Under the pieces are notes generated by a model. It saw only the letters and a program-made list of their open reading frames with translations, was not told where the DNA came from and did not search any database. From positions 12,429,001 through 12,493,000 of the forward strand of contig NC_060114.1 of assembly GCF_021155765.1 (NCBI RefSeq): DNA of 64,000 nt, written 5' to 3'. The stretch comes from Diprion similis (taxonomy: Eukaryota > Arthropoda > Insecta > Hymenoptera > Diprionidae). The position numbers and the translations under genes were made by a program. Below, piece after piece: positions 19,833-43,000 of the stretch (positions within the stretch are counted from its first letter, which is position 1; each line of letters opens with the position of its first letter).

Positions 19833-21427
19833 CCCGACCAAACGATTCCTGAATAGAGATTCCAAAACAGTTCCAAAAGAATCAGACGTTGCTTTTTGTT
19901 ACGCGGAATACTTTCTAACGATCACGCTGTCACTATACACGTTTGATGATACGACAACAAATCCACTACGAATTTTGCAATGCTCCCGGCCCTTACATAT
20001 GTGTATATATAGGTACATTTAGCATATGTAGAGTCTGTTATCACAGCGACAGGAAAATAAGTTAACCGCACGATGAATATATGACAATACTGTTCAGGGA
20101 TCGAAGAAACCGCGTCGAGGTTGTGCAATTGCATAGGCGGAGAAACTGTAGCACGGATTTCCGATGAAACTTATTTTGCGTATAGCGTATATGTTGCGTT
20201 TATACATAGAATAATCATATCTTTGACCACTCCGCACGTGATACGGTTTATTGTTATCTACGACGATGTTTATCGTCAGCGGATTTGTTTGCCCAGACTA
20301 CAGTGCTACAATCACGTTATTATGCTCGCTACGGGTTAATTAAAGGATAGAAATGCACGGACATATGCAATTTTCCATAAATTTTCCATAAATATGTATG
20401 CGCGTACAATATACGCGACATTATCTTATCCGTGCGGATATGGTCGACGCGGTCGACGCCTGTCTTTTCACTCTGAACAACATAACTCCCGGGGTTCATT
20501 TGTCACGCATAATTCGGAAAATCGTACGTTTCTCCGTCTAATGCAGATTCATTTCGAATGACTTGGGAATAATATTAATAATAATAATGTAAACGGCTGC
20601 CGCCAGCACTTCGAGCAGTTATCTGTCACATGCTTGATAAGCACAAAGCAAATCGTCAGTTTGAATTTTCCAAATCACAGAACCGCGTGTATCAAGAAGG
20701 CACTTACACAATGACTCATCAATTCTTAAAAAAAAAAAAAAATTCCCTTAACCTGGGAGGTGCCCCAGAGAGATTAGATTAAATTAGATAATATTTGTAA
20801 GTCAAGTTTGCGATTACGATAAAATTCAAGCCCATTTTCTGTACTTCGTTAATCAGTTGAATTCATCGTCGGCTATTCCGATACAATAGAGGAAATATTC
20901 ATCGGATAACATTACACGTGGCTTACAGAGATTTTGGTCACAAGGTTTTTTTAGTTTTAGGGTAAAAGGAAAGTTCTAGCGACACGAGCCGGAATTTTGC
21001 TTCAGATGCAGAGATTGAATTGCGGAGAAAACGATCGCGATATACATATACGGTCGTGATTCTAATTTACAGAATAACAATACACCCGTATAAAAATATT
21101 CAACTCTGCGTTTGATTATAAATGACACTGAAAGGCGGTTCGAATGGATTAACATGTATGCGAAAATTAGACAGAATTTTTCCATTTCATAAAGGAAGGA
21201 TTCACGTCGGTATAGTCGGCGTGTTACTAAAATTGAGACGAAATTGTTTAATAGCATTGAATTGTATGTTAACACTATATCCTAAGTAGCATACATATAC
21301 ATATGTATAATATTCAATTATATAATAATAATATACGATAAATTCGTTCCTTTTCTTTCACTTCCTGTTTGTAACGATTAAGAATTAATCCTTAAGGATA
21401 TCCGTTTCTGAGCAATCATATAATTCT

Positions 21428-21660
21428 ATACATATATATGTATGTATGCATGTATATATGTATGTATATATATGTACTATATGTCACAATGAATATTTCA
21501 AACACTGAGAATGATTCAATTCATTAATCATTGTTATGAAAGTGAGAAGCAAATTCAATATACATATATATGTATATACATATATATACAAACATATACA
21601 ATATATATATATACACATGCATAATCCTATATGTATGTATATATAAAAAGCGATTCAGTT
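21428..21660. repeat. TA/TATG-type low-complexity tracts
   Basis: Alternating ATACATATATATGTATG-like stretches occur at 21428-21483 and again at 21558-21648. They form short self-complementary runs. Confidence 0.7.
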
Positions 21661-21817
21661 ATAGGTATATACACCTATACGAATTTTACAATTTCTTATA
21701 TATATAAATAATACCCGCGATCGAGAAGGACCCTCCTCACGCATGTTACTTTGCATGGCGAATGGGTATATTAGTATTTAGGCCGTGGTACAAATAATAA
21801 TAACATTAATAGTAATA

Positions 21818-21844
21818 GTAATAATAATAATAATAATAATAATA
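21818..21844. repeat. (AAT)n microsatellite
   Basis: About eight AAT/TAA triplets occur in a row. Related triplets extend on the left as imperfect repeats. Confidence 0.75.
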
Positions 21845-22062
21845 CGTGTAACAAAATGCAATTTTCTAAAACATACATTTCGAAAATAATTCGTAACGAT
21901 ATCAACAGTGGCCAATAATTTACAATAGAGGCTTACGATTAGCTCTGATAAGTCCCAAGAACTTGCCAAAATATGATCTGCCCGTTGCCGTGTATAATTG
22001 TGCAGATCAAACTCTGATCGGATCTAAAGTACCTGCTGTATTAAAATTATAAGAATAACACC

Positions 22063-22063
22063 G

Positions 22064-22104
<41 letters not shown>
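22063..22104. repeat. (AAT)n microsatellite
   Basis: Around fourteen ATA/AAT triplets in a row, followed by degenerate ATT, AATAAT and GATGAT stretches up to about 22220. Confidence 0.75.
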
Positions 22105-22283
22105 TACAATTACAATTACAATAATTATAATAATGATGATAGTAATTACCATATTAATAATAATATTAATGACGGTAATGACGATGATGACAATCGTGAT
22201 AATAACAAGGATAATAACCGAATATGCAAAAACTTAGAATGGAAATTTTTACCCTTGCGTATATAAGTATATATAGATAAGTA

Positions 22284-22325
22284 TAGTGTGTGCGTGTGTT
22301 TGTGTGTGTTCAACTAATGTGCGAA

Positions 22326-22364
<39 letters not shown>
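22284..22364. repeat. compound TG/TA/CA microsatellite
   Basis: GTGTGTGCGTGTGTTTGTGT at the left, then about 24 bases of (TA)n, then ACACACACACACACAG. The TG and CA arms are complementary across the TA core, so a hairpin is possible. Confidence 0.7.
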
Positions 22365-22365
<1 letters not shown>

Positions 22366-24099
22366 CATACATATTATACGTGTATCAATTGTATAAAGTA
22401 TCTACACACGAATTCTATATCAGACAGAGATGAAGGTTCAGATTTGTCATGGCCATATAATGGGGATTATAAATTCAACAAGGGTTTCCAATTAAAAAAT
22501 TATTGCAATCCAATGCAGGTATGGGTGTAGATGATACTATTATCGCTCAAATGTGGTGAAAGTAATAACGTTAATAAGATCACTATTGGTTCACTTTTTG
22601 CAGAATCCAGTGTACGTGTGACACTAGGAGTTGAAATTATATATTTACATTGAACTTTGATTGATACGTCGCCAGGCCAGATCTCAATCAGTTGAATAGA
22701 TTGTTAATAAATATTCTAGTGTTTTGTGGCTCCTACTGAGATAAATTGAGTCTGTAGTTCCGCGAAAAATCGCTTGAGAGAAATTCGATTGAGTGAAAAA
22801 AAACGAGATGAAGAAAAGAGAAAAGGAAAATGGAGCTTGCGACCCAATAACTATTACAATAGTGCGTATTAATATTATATATACATATATATAATATATG
22901 TATAGTGTATATATAATATATGGGTATATATACAACGTTGATACCAAGAAGCCTCTCATTCTGCAAGATTAATGGAATATGTACTTATATGGTTCGATCC
23001 ATATGGTTTACACTTATAAATTTAAGTATGCCGCATTTGTTTACAAAATGTTACGGGTAACGAAATCTAATCAAAGTTGAAGGAAACGTTTCGTTTATTC
23101 CTTAAACACTGCCGACATTACCATTGTTTAAAATCATATTTGGCAAGTATAACGATATATTCTATGAACAAATTTTTCGTTCGCCACATCGCTGTATTCA
23201 ATCGACGTGTACAGACACATGTTTGCCCTGCTAAGTCTCTGCATATTTACAATAATGTATACTTTCCTCAATTCATTGCAATTATTGATTATCATATTTT
23301 AACTAATTGAAAATACATCAAAATTAGTACGCATGGTGGTTAGGTGAAAACTGAGCTTTTTACACACAAATACACATGCACACGCATCGGCTAGACTTTC
23401 CATTGTCATTATCATTATTTCACACGACGCCAGCTATACCCGCACGTCATTGTGCCATAGCTATTACATGTTCAAGAGATTCTAAACTCTGCATTATTCT
23501 AATCTGCGACAAAAAAGCAAATATTTGGCGTCATATTTTGATTCCTGGCGACAATTGTTGCGATTACATATTGTCACCGTGTTCAAATTGTCGAAAGTAT
23601 GTATGGTAATAGTTGTGAATTACAAGGGGAAACGCGAGCAATGAGGGTTTAGCAATAAGTGCTAATTAAATAGTGGAGCACAAGATATTAAATCTCCCTC
23701 CATCTTTCATAGCATATCGTAGCCATTATTTTCTCATTCGAAACATCAAATACAAAACCAGCTATTTTATACTGTCCCTCAGCTTGGGGTTTTATCATTC
23801 AATCAATTCCTGCTCATAATTGGTTTACATAAGTGTACGAATTTCAACGTTGTTCGTTGAAACAATTTTTCACAGCCCGTTATTTCATTTGTTTTTTTTT
23901 TTCAACAGTAAAATTTGTTAATCCAAATCACCGGAATAATATATCATATTTGTCTCAAGACTTAGTCACGGGCAGGCAATCGATAACGCGATGCCAGTAA
24001 TTAAGTTTCCAATTTGTGGTGATGACCGAAATTTGGCAAGACTTATCTTCTTCAACTATACGTAAATACATTATTGCAGTAAATAGTGCTTTTATAGAG

Positions 24100-24101
<2 letters not shown>

Positions 24102-24138
<37 letters not shown>
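24102..24138. repeat. (TA)n microsatellite
   Basis: About 18 uninterrupted TA repeats occur in a row. They account for the repeated Tyr-Ile open frames that cross this site on the minus strand. Confidence 0.8.
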
Positions 24139-24141
<3 letters not shown>

Positions 24142-24425
24142 TAAACTGCACAAAGCGTAAGAGTACATATATACATACGTACCTATAATCTTTGTTGGGA
24201 GAAAAGAATTAGAAAAATTGTATCGCCCTGCAAACTCCTGTGTTCCAAATACACGCACCAATAGTCCACGCACCACGCACTTGTTCGTTGAAATATTTCT
24301 ATTGAACCGCTACATCGGGTAAATCGTTACAGTTTAATATTCGGTTCACTCGGGTGTTTGAAAATTATATTACCACATACTCTAGATTGTTGATTATTCA
24401 TAATCACTTACATCGCGTGGCTATT

Positions 24426-24450
24426 CATCTATCTATCTATCTATCTATCT
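24426..24450. repeat. (ATCT)n tetranucleotide repeat
   Basis: Six ATCT units in a row are followed by degenerate CTACCTGCCTATCT copies up to about 24490. Confidence 0.75.
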
Positions 24451-24557
24451 TAAGATCTACCTACCTGCCTATCTATTTATCTATCTGTTTTTTATCTCTC
24501 TACGCTAATCCTAAATGTTTCTTATCTCTGTATGCTAATTCCCCTAAGTCTTCTAAT

Positions 24558-35063
<10,506 letters not shown>

Positions 35064-35845
35064 TTTGAAGTTATCGCACTCTACGGATCGACTAACAAAT
35101 AAACTAAATTGACTTGGTCCATACAATTGATTGAAGCATGTCAGACTTCTGGCGAAGGACTTTGAGCCTTATATCGAATAATTAATACAGGACCTTGTCA
35201 TATTATTTCATATAAAGCGCAAGACACTAATTATAATTAATAACAAAGCCGATTCATAACGCAGGCAAGAAAATGTCACATATGTTGTAAGAATATCATG
35301 AAATCCAACGTTAACACAAACATTGGTAAAAAAAAAAAAACAAAAAAAAAATTTTATACAGTCCAGTAAATTTAACTTTTCACGCGTACGAAAGTAAATC
35401 AGTAAACATCCTCGACTTGATTCCTGGACAGGAACTGAATTAAACCAATACTTGTGGTATTCAGATCCCCTCGACACGTCGAGGTATCGTCACAAATCTC
35501 TCCCGCATCTTGACAGATTTAATCTTCAATGGTGTCTAGCGAGCCAGTTCTGGCACTCGTCGCCAGTCGGTGTGGGTCGTTGAGGTATGGGCTAAGCCCT
35601 TCATTTCTTCCAGACATCCACGATTGAATGAAAAATTAACAACTTTACAACCTCCAAAATCTGTAACAAAGATATTCAATCATTGCAAAATTACATAATA
35701 ACGATCTATAAAGCTTTTGATGCTAGGTTTTTAAGAACATTGGGTACTTCGGTTCATTTGGTCACTTCCCTAAGTGACTCAATTCTCTGACTAGACCACA
35801 TTTGCAAGCCTGACGGGGCTGCTAATTTAACATGTGATATTAACT
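35064..35845. promoter_or_regulatory. shared head-to-head promoter region (Slik and unknown gene)
   Basis: Slik starts leftward at 35063 and the unrecognised gene starts rightward at 35846. The 782 bases between should hold both 5' UTRs and promoters. No TATA box stands out. An A-rich run occurs at 35329-35351. Confidence 0.45.
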
Positions 35846-36322
35846 ATGAGTGAGGGGAAAAACGAAGAAAAAGATAAGAAAGATAAGCATAAGCGTGAGC
35901 CAGTAACGGAAGGCGTATCGTCAACGGTGGTAAAACATACCTACACCCTTGGCCTTGATTCAAGCCAGGTTTCCAACACTGATTTAACAAATATAAGTAG
36001 CTGTTTAGACAGAGCAGTGAGATTATCAATGTCAGATGTATAAATATTAACGCAAAGCCATCACGTTGAACAATGATTCTAGGTATATATGTACATAAAA
36101 ATGCATAGCATTAATGATTAATCCATCTGATCATAGGATCGTCATCGTTTGGTTAGACGTGCACCTGCGTATTTGCAAGTTATCAGAGAAGCAAAGCACC
36201 TGTTTCAAACGTCGCAGAACGGAGAGATTCTTACGCTGACGGCAAGAAGAAGTTGTTCCTCAAATGTCGAGAAACTTAAGGCCAAAAATACGTCTAAAAA
36301 CGATCCGATACCGAATTCGTAA
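35846..36322 (+). CDS. unrecognised small basic protein, two exons
   Basis: Exons are 35846-36037 and 36137-36322, giving 125 residues. The donor GAT|GTATAA and acceptor ATCATAG join in phase 0. The 99-base intron is normal for insects. The N-terminus is highly charged (MSEGKNEEKDKKDKHKREP). The middle (YTLGLDSSQVSNTDLTN, then SSCLDRAVRLSMSD) looks like folded or helical sequence. The second exon is rich in Arg (DRHRLVRRAPAYLQVIREA). There is no signal peptide or membrane segment, so it is probably cytoplasmic or nuclear. I recognise no family. It is head-to-head with Slik. AATAAA at 36597 may be its poly(A) signal. The start is the first ATG in this frame; a nearby ATG at 35832 is followed at once by a stop. 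Confidence 0.6.
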
Positions 36323-38515
36323 AGCAAAATTTTTCTGTCACGCTGAGTGTTGTTTTTGTTTGCCTTTTTCTTTTTCCACATACATTTGCGTCCCGATAAG
36401 TAGGACTAAACTACAGAACGAACACCGAACGGCGTAATAGTTTCTCAATCGATAACCGAGGTTATATTTCGGTGAAAGGCTGCGAAAATACAGTGAAAAT
36501 AGTACCAAAATCTGCATGTAACACAGTCGCTCACCTAATCGACCAATCGGTACCAATAGTCATCTTATCCAGCAGCCTGTCGAAGACACAGCACTGAATA
36601 AATAGCACTAATCGGTGCACAACAATGTCGAAGTAATATCACAGAACTGAACCCGTTTCAATACGAAACGGCAAGCGAGATAAGCTTTGAAAATTTACGT
36701 TGGAAATTATATGGCTTGATATAAATCTGGTTAAAACACGGCCATTTTCAGCGCACACACGACTCCTGAAGAGACACGGACACACCACGCCTGGAAGTGA
36801 CGTAAACCGCTGATCCACCCATGTTCAACCATAGAATGTATTGTACATGCATATGTATTCGTATTGGGGGGGGGGGGGGGGGGATGCACTGCACCCAACC
36901 TGCGTTCAACTTTGAACTAACGCGCGTATTTATCGAGGGTTAATTGTCAGGCTAGTCACCGATGACTGTTGCTGTTTGTAGCAATTGCACGGCCAACGTG
37001 CAGATATCCGCAGGTCGGTATGTATACAAGTACTCCCAAGGAATATCGAGACTGGCTATTGCCACGATACCTACCGCCTTTTAGCCCCCCACCCTCCATT
37101 GCCGTCGACAATCAGTCGAGTCGACAACCAAAGACTATATGTAGATGGAAACGAGAAGGAATAATAAAAATTCAGGTGCATGTAGACGTCGCGTCGCGTG
37201 TCAACAGTGTATGTACGTAGGTATCATCTGCAGAGTATATACGTATACATTTATTCTATTTCTGACTGTGATGCGCTGCTGTATGTATGTACGAATTTGT
37301 ATTCGTAATTCTTATTGTGGACGGTATTTTTTGTCAACTGTTGTCTTCGAGCAAAATACGATTCGCGGAAACCAGACGCAGACTACCTGCTGAAGCTCAA
37401 TTCTTCACTTCTTGGAGCAGACGCGTTACAGTTCATTTCTCGTATGTTATATTATTAAATTATCGTATAGCCTGCGAAGCCCTACGAAGAAAATCCTGTT
37501 ATAGTCCACGGACATCGAACGCTCTAACGATTCAGATAATCGGTTAGGTTAATGTATAATTTGCACGTAAAGATGTAGTGTACGGGTGCTTCAACATTTC
37601 TCGATTGTAATATTCTCAGAAAAATTCTTCGTACAAGTCCACTAATTAAATTTCCAATATAAATTGTTATAATCACATAATTCGGGAAATTCAATTCACA
37701 TACACTACATCATAGCTTGTTTCTTCAGTAAACAGACACTTATTTGAGCGTAAATCCTGCGGATTCCTTCGCAGTAGCAATCTGCATCGTAGCTTGGAGT
37801 AGAAGGCAGCAGGAATACGTGGGAAATCAAGAGAATTTTATTCTGTTGATTCTAATATCGAGCACAAGCCGTAGAGCAGCTGTGTATCGTAAATTCTTGG
37901 TTAAATTTGATTAATCCGTGCTTATAATGAACATTTTTTACGCATCAGCATATGTCTCCCCTCAACTTTACTCCGGCAACATTGTCCGACGGCATTAGTA
38001 GTAAACACTCTACAGTCACGGAAGTACTTTCATCTCTCTTGCTGGGATCGAGTCTCATTTGGTTTCATTTTCGCATAGCCGTTGCTGCAGACCACTAAAA
38101 TATGTATACCCACGAAGTATCATCCAAATAGATTCTTTAAAATATATACTTAGAGCATATGTTACTTGGGGGGAGCTACCTAGCCATCGACCTCGCAAAA
38201 AATGCTTGCCAAAGTGATCAGAAAGAGATATACCATGTATTGGGGTTACACCGTCTCTCTCGCTCTGCATTTGATTGACTAATAAAAGCAAACTTATCTT
38301 CTACATGTCAAATTTTAAGTGGTTTTCTACACTTAACCCCAAAACTTGAGCAGGTCTGAGAAAGGTTAAAAATGAGAATGTGGAGCTTTTGGTTATTTCA
38401 ACTTAAGACGCACAATTGATATTAACATAGCTCGGCAAAAGGCCTTGTAACAACGATAAGTGATTTAAATTGGTTTGCAGGGTGCAGATATACGTCAAGA
38501 TATCAAGGAAGTGAG
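36323..38515. other. intergenic region before NDUFAF2
   Basis: It contains the likely 3' UTR of the small gene (AATAAA at 36597), an 18-base G run at 36866-36883 and a possible 5' UTR acceptor of NDUFAF2 (GGTTTGCAG near 38480). Open frames around 36969-37547 show no supporting features. Confidence 0.5.
36866..36883 (+). repeat. poly-G run (18 G)
   Basis: Eighteen G residues in a row within AT-rich DNA. Its length may be wrong in the assembly. Confidence 0.8.
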
Positions 38516-38962
38516 ATGGCTGGTAAACCGACGCGGGGTGTTATTCAAACAATCTGGAAACATTTCACAGAGTCGCTTAAAGTGCGTAGATTTAAAGGAG
38601 ATTTAGTAGGTACTGATCACTTTGGTACCAAGTATTATGAAACACCACTACATGCTACAACTTCAAAAACAAAACCACCACGCTACTTCGAGCCAGTGGA
38701 CAAAGATGACTTTCAGCAAGAAGTACCTGCTGAGTGGGAAGCGTGGCTAAGGTATCGCAGAAAAGAACCACCATCAGAAGCTGAGGTGTTGAAAAATCTG
38801 GCACTGATGAAAACTAAGAAGACAAATGCAACCGAATTGGAACGTGTTGTAGAAGCTTCAAGATCCTCAAAGTCAAAAACAGCCCCACTGCCAGAGGCGA
38901 TTGGATTTCCAACTTACAAAGAATATGAGTATCCTACAGGATTCAAGAAGGAAAAGGAATGA
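38516..38962 (+). CDS. NDUFAF2: NADH dehydrogenase assembly factor NDUFAF2 (mimitin)
   Basis: The single coding exon gives 148 residues, close to the family length. It helps assemble mitochondrial respiratory complex I and is a paralogue of the structural subunit NDUFA12. The N-terminal two thirds carry the NDUFA12-type domain: GDLVGTDHFGTKYYE at about 28-42, then PPRYFEP and the VPAEWEAWLRYRRKEPPSE block at about 70-88. The C-terminus is Lys-rich and ends GFPTYKEYEYPTGFKKEKE, as in NDUFAF2 proteins. A likely 5' UTR splice acceptor (TTTGCAG) is 30-40 bases before the ATG, so an untranslated first exon is probable. It converges with the PUF60 gene. Confidence 0.93.
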   Translation: MAGKPTRGVIQTIWKHFTESLKVRRFKGDLVGTDHFGTKYYETPLHATTSKTKPPRYFEPVDKDDFQQEVPAEWEAWLRYRRKEPPSEAEVLKNLALMKTKKTNATELERVVEASRSSKSKTAPLPEAIGFPTYKEYEYPTGFKKEKE

Positions 38963-40008
38963 TGTCATTGGTGTGCATGTGTAATAGTGTTTTTCACTGG
39001 CTACACTCCATACTGACTAAGTGTGAGTTTCCTAAGATTGCACTTCTGCTATTGTTTGAAAACTGGGAAAATTACACTTAGTGTGTGTGAAGTGCAACGA
39101 GTGAATAATATTATGACTTTAGTTTAATTCTTTAGCGAATTGTTAAAATGTGATCGCCGATTGTTTTCGTAACCTGTATATAATATTATCAATGTTATGT
39201 AACAGTTGTAGGTAATAATTTGTACAGTCACAAGAGAGTTGATTGGTAAAAATCAATTGTTCACAGTAAATTCGTGTCAATACTCGTTTTTAATAGAAAG
39301 CATAATTCCAACCCCTTTATCTTTATTCTACCTGATATTGTTCTCTTACTCTGGAGTTGAATCAAGATGTTGAGTAATCAATACATGTTTTAAAATGCAA
39401 AACAATTTATTGACGTTAAATATGCCTCATTGTGCATTGCGAGTAGTACATTCGAGCGATATGGTATAATATTATGTATCTACGTACCAATTACAAACTC
39501 GATTGACTACAAAGCGTGAGAATCCATCACGATATACTAATTAAAAATTCGAATTTTTTATTTCAGGATAAATATGTATGGCTCACGGTAAAGTTTCTCA
39601 CTCGATTTGCGTTACTCATTTGTAAACTTCATCGCATCTAACTCATAGTTCCATTGCAGCTGCACTCCTGATAATGAGTGCGTGGTTACAGCATAGACGT
39701 GCCATCGTAAACTTGAACGGAATACTGCCCGCTTCGGCAGATCCGCCCAGTCAATCGAGAATGATTTAATACAAATTTAAATCACAATACATAAATGAAC
39801 TCTGCAACTTGAACCATCGATCCTATCGCTTTGTATAAAGTTCAAATTTTCTCATGTACCATGAGAAAACCAAGTATGAATTCTATGGATTAAATAGGAA
39901 TCGAACTGGTGGTAGTAGTGTTGATTGTTGTTCAGCTTCTTCTGCGGCAGGAGGTATCGGTCTGATAATTTACAATGCAGGTGACAAAAGCAAGCACCAT
40001 TGTGCATG
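38963..40008. other. convergent 3' UTR region of NDUFAF2 and PUF60
   Basis: No coding sequence was seen. The two flanking genes end here from opposite sides. Confidence 0.55.
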
Positions 40009-43000
40009 TCAACCGGAGAAATCATGGTTGTCAAACAAGGCCTGGTCATAAAGCTCTCCTTTAACCAGCCGACCCCCAAAATATCGACCATTCAGCGAAT
40101 CACGGGCTCTTTCTGCTTCTAAAATAGGAACACAAAAAATTCAGTTCAATTTCGAATTCACGAAATAATCCGCAGATAAGGTATGATTATTTTGATGTGT
40201 TCTTTATCAGCTTTACACCAGCCATAACTAATTGCAAGCTACAATGACTCGCATGCATATGAACAATACCCAATACATATAACATGACGATTAACTATAA
40301 AATCAATACCTACCACTCATTTGTGAAAATTCGACAAATATTTTCACAATAATCTCGACATCTTCCTCGTCTTCTGATTGTCTCTCGTTATATATGATTA
40401 CTCTTTCAACAACGCCAAACTTCGAGCATTCATCCTGGATCTCTTCCTGCAAACTCTCATCTACATCCTCAGGTGCGACCATATTTCTTAAGATAACAAC
40501 TCTTGATTCCACTTTACGCATAAGCTTTTGCATTACGAGATGTCTAGCACTCTGGCCCTTGATCGACATGTTCTCTTGCTGTTGAAGTGTTTGCGGCTCA
40601 GTTTCTTCCAAGAGTTTCTTCTGCAATTCTTCTTGCTGTTTCTGGTGCGCTGCCTGTTCTTGAGCCCGCCTCACGACATCCACGCTAGCAGCAGTTGTCA
40701 CTGGAACCTGTTGAGTACATACAGTCAATCAATGATTTACTCATTATTCACAGCCAAAGAAACCAGCCTATATAATATGATTTCAAGCTTATTTCTAGAT
40801 TCAATGCTAATGACTACATATTATTATTATTATCGTGTATTTGTACTTACAAGAGGAGCCCCCACAGCAGTTGGCGTGATAACTGCTGGTGGTGGGATGA
40901 CAACCGTAGGTTGACCAGGAATAGGTTGAATTATGGCTGGTGGACGAGTTAGTGTTTGTGGAATAGCAATTCCGGGTGGTGGAATGACTGCAGGAACCAC
41001 AGCACTAGCAATGGTAGGAGGTGCCATAATAGTTGTGGTCGCTATTGCGGGTCTGACTATTCCAGGTAGGGCTGAAAATGATATGTTACACTTAGACTTA
41101 TTCGTATAAACAGTATGATATGTCTTTGGCCTACACCCGCCTTGATTTTTCCAGCCCATCCATCGATACATTGTTTCAAATAGTAAATACCTTGGTTTAT
41201 TATGGGTGGAGTGTTTGTGCCCAATTTCGTAAGACCCAAGGCAACAGCGTTACTCGCTACTGCGTCCATGGCTTGTATTTTGGCTGTAGCAGCAGCTGCA
41301 GCTACTGCAGCAGCCGTTGGCATCATACTTGTACCGCTCGGAGGTCCCATGAGGGCATTTGGTGGTGTTATGGCTCTGCCGACCCTCAAGTACTGACCAC
41401 CAAGATCAAAAAGATTCATAGACGCTATCGCTTCCAAGGCTGATTGCATCGTCTCGTACTCAATGAAACCGTATCCTTTGTGTCTGTGGGGTGAACTTCC
41501 TTGCGCAAGTTTGCAGTAAGTGATCGGCCCGAAAGCTTCAAACACCGACTTTATGTCATCTTCAGTTAAATCCTGATGAATTGACGCTATATAGATTCTG
41601 TTGTAATGTTTACTCTCCTCAGTTATCTCATCTATGACGGACTGAGCCTGCGGCATGTTAGAAGGGCGTCCCACTACCTGTGTTCCAAGAGTGAAAATTG
41701 ATTAAAACTACATAACGGCGGCAAAAAACTTTTCTAAGTGGAATAGGTTAATTGGATTTAGGGTGTGTAGCTGTACCTTGATATTACGGCCTCCAATCAT
41801 GACGCCATTCATTTGTTCCAATGCAAGTTGTGCTGCCTCTGGAATCTCGTATTCAACAAACGCAAAGCCTTTGTGCTTTTGCGTTACAGGATCCCAGGAC
41901 ATATTTATTGACTTTATAGGGCCAAATGGAAGAAAAGCTTGACGAATGGTGTCCTCCTTCAACTCGAAGCTTATACTTCCAACGTAGACCCTGTTGTAGC
42001 GATAGGTATGGCAAAATTATTTACTGGGATGGTACGGGACAATGAAATAAATTTTTGTTCTTGGGTATCTATTGGCCAAATATATACTAACAGGCCAGAG
42101 GCATGAAATTCATTTGTATTACTTTGATTACAATGGATCAAAAGTGATTAACTATAATTTTACTCTTTTTCTTTGAACTTGGTGTTATGGCATATCAAAC
42201 ATTGAGATTTGACGGAATTTCTCCTGAATTTAATTTAACTTGTCAAATGTTATCTTGTATCGTAATTTCTATGTTATCAAATATAACTAGAAATCAAAGT
42301 TAATTTTTCTATTTTTACTGTGACTGTTCAAACAGTTTGCCTCTGGTGTTAAATTAGGAATATAATTTTGACAAAAAGACGAAAGTTAGAATGTATGAGA
42401 TGTTATTGTAATTGCAGGATAGAGGTGGTTTATAGTTAAAAATGATTAGGAGCAGAGGCGAAGCAAATAAGTGATGGACGTTGTTATATACGGGAAAAGG
42501 ATGGTTTTAAACCAGTTGGCGATAATAGGAAGGCAGGAGGAAGCGAGTGAGGAAGGGCAGGGGAATCTAAGGCAAAGAACAAACAAACCTGCACATGAGG
42601 GCGAGAGCCTGCTGTCTCTGCACCTGATTCCGCTGACTAGCCATTTGCTGCAACACAAAGGACCACAGGCCTTCTATTGGTATCCCTCCCCCTTACTTGC
42701 ACCACCGTTTGTTCACATTTCATAAATCCCCCAATCTCATTGTCATTCCCACCTCTTTCCTTGACTATTCTTCTCCTTTCTTTAATTTACCATATCTCTG
42801 TGCTGCCCGGTATCAACGTTGAGAGAACAACCAGGCAATATGTGCATCGTTGACAGATTACATACAGCAGAAGCAGAAAACATGATGAATTAAACCATGA
42901 TCAAATAGAGATAAGAAAAACGGAATGAGAAGTACTTTTTTTCCATATAATACAGTATTGACTTTAACGGTCATCCATAATATTTTTTATAGCTACATAC

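Larger units (their letters stand above)
19833..24557. other. microsatellite-rich region without recognised genes
   Basis: No exon with supporting splice partners was found on either strand. The stretch upstream of the FMO gene should hold its promoter, and the right end should hold the 3' UTR of Slik. From 21.4 kb to 24.5 kb it is dense in TA/TATG, AAT, TG/CA and ATCT repeats. Confidence 0.55.

Noticed and set aside
22684-24276. Tyr/Ile-rich and Ser-rich open frames over microsatellites (for example 22684-22966, 23955-24276)
   Set aside because: They are translations of TA and related repeats and have no domain or splice partners.
36969-37547. Overlapping + frames between the small gene and NDUFAF2
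   Set aside because: Low-complexity, no domain or splice support; probably chance.
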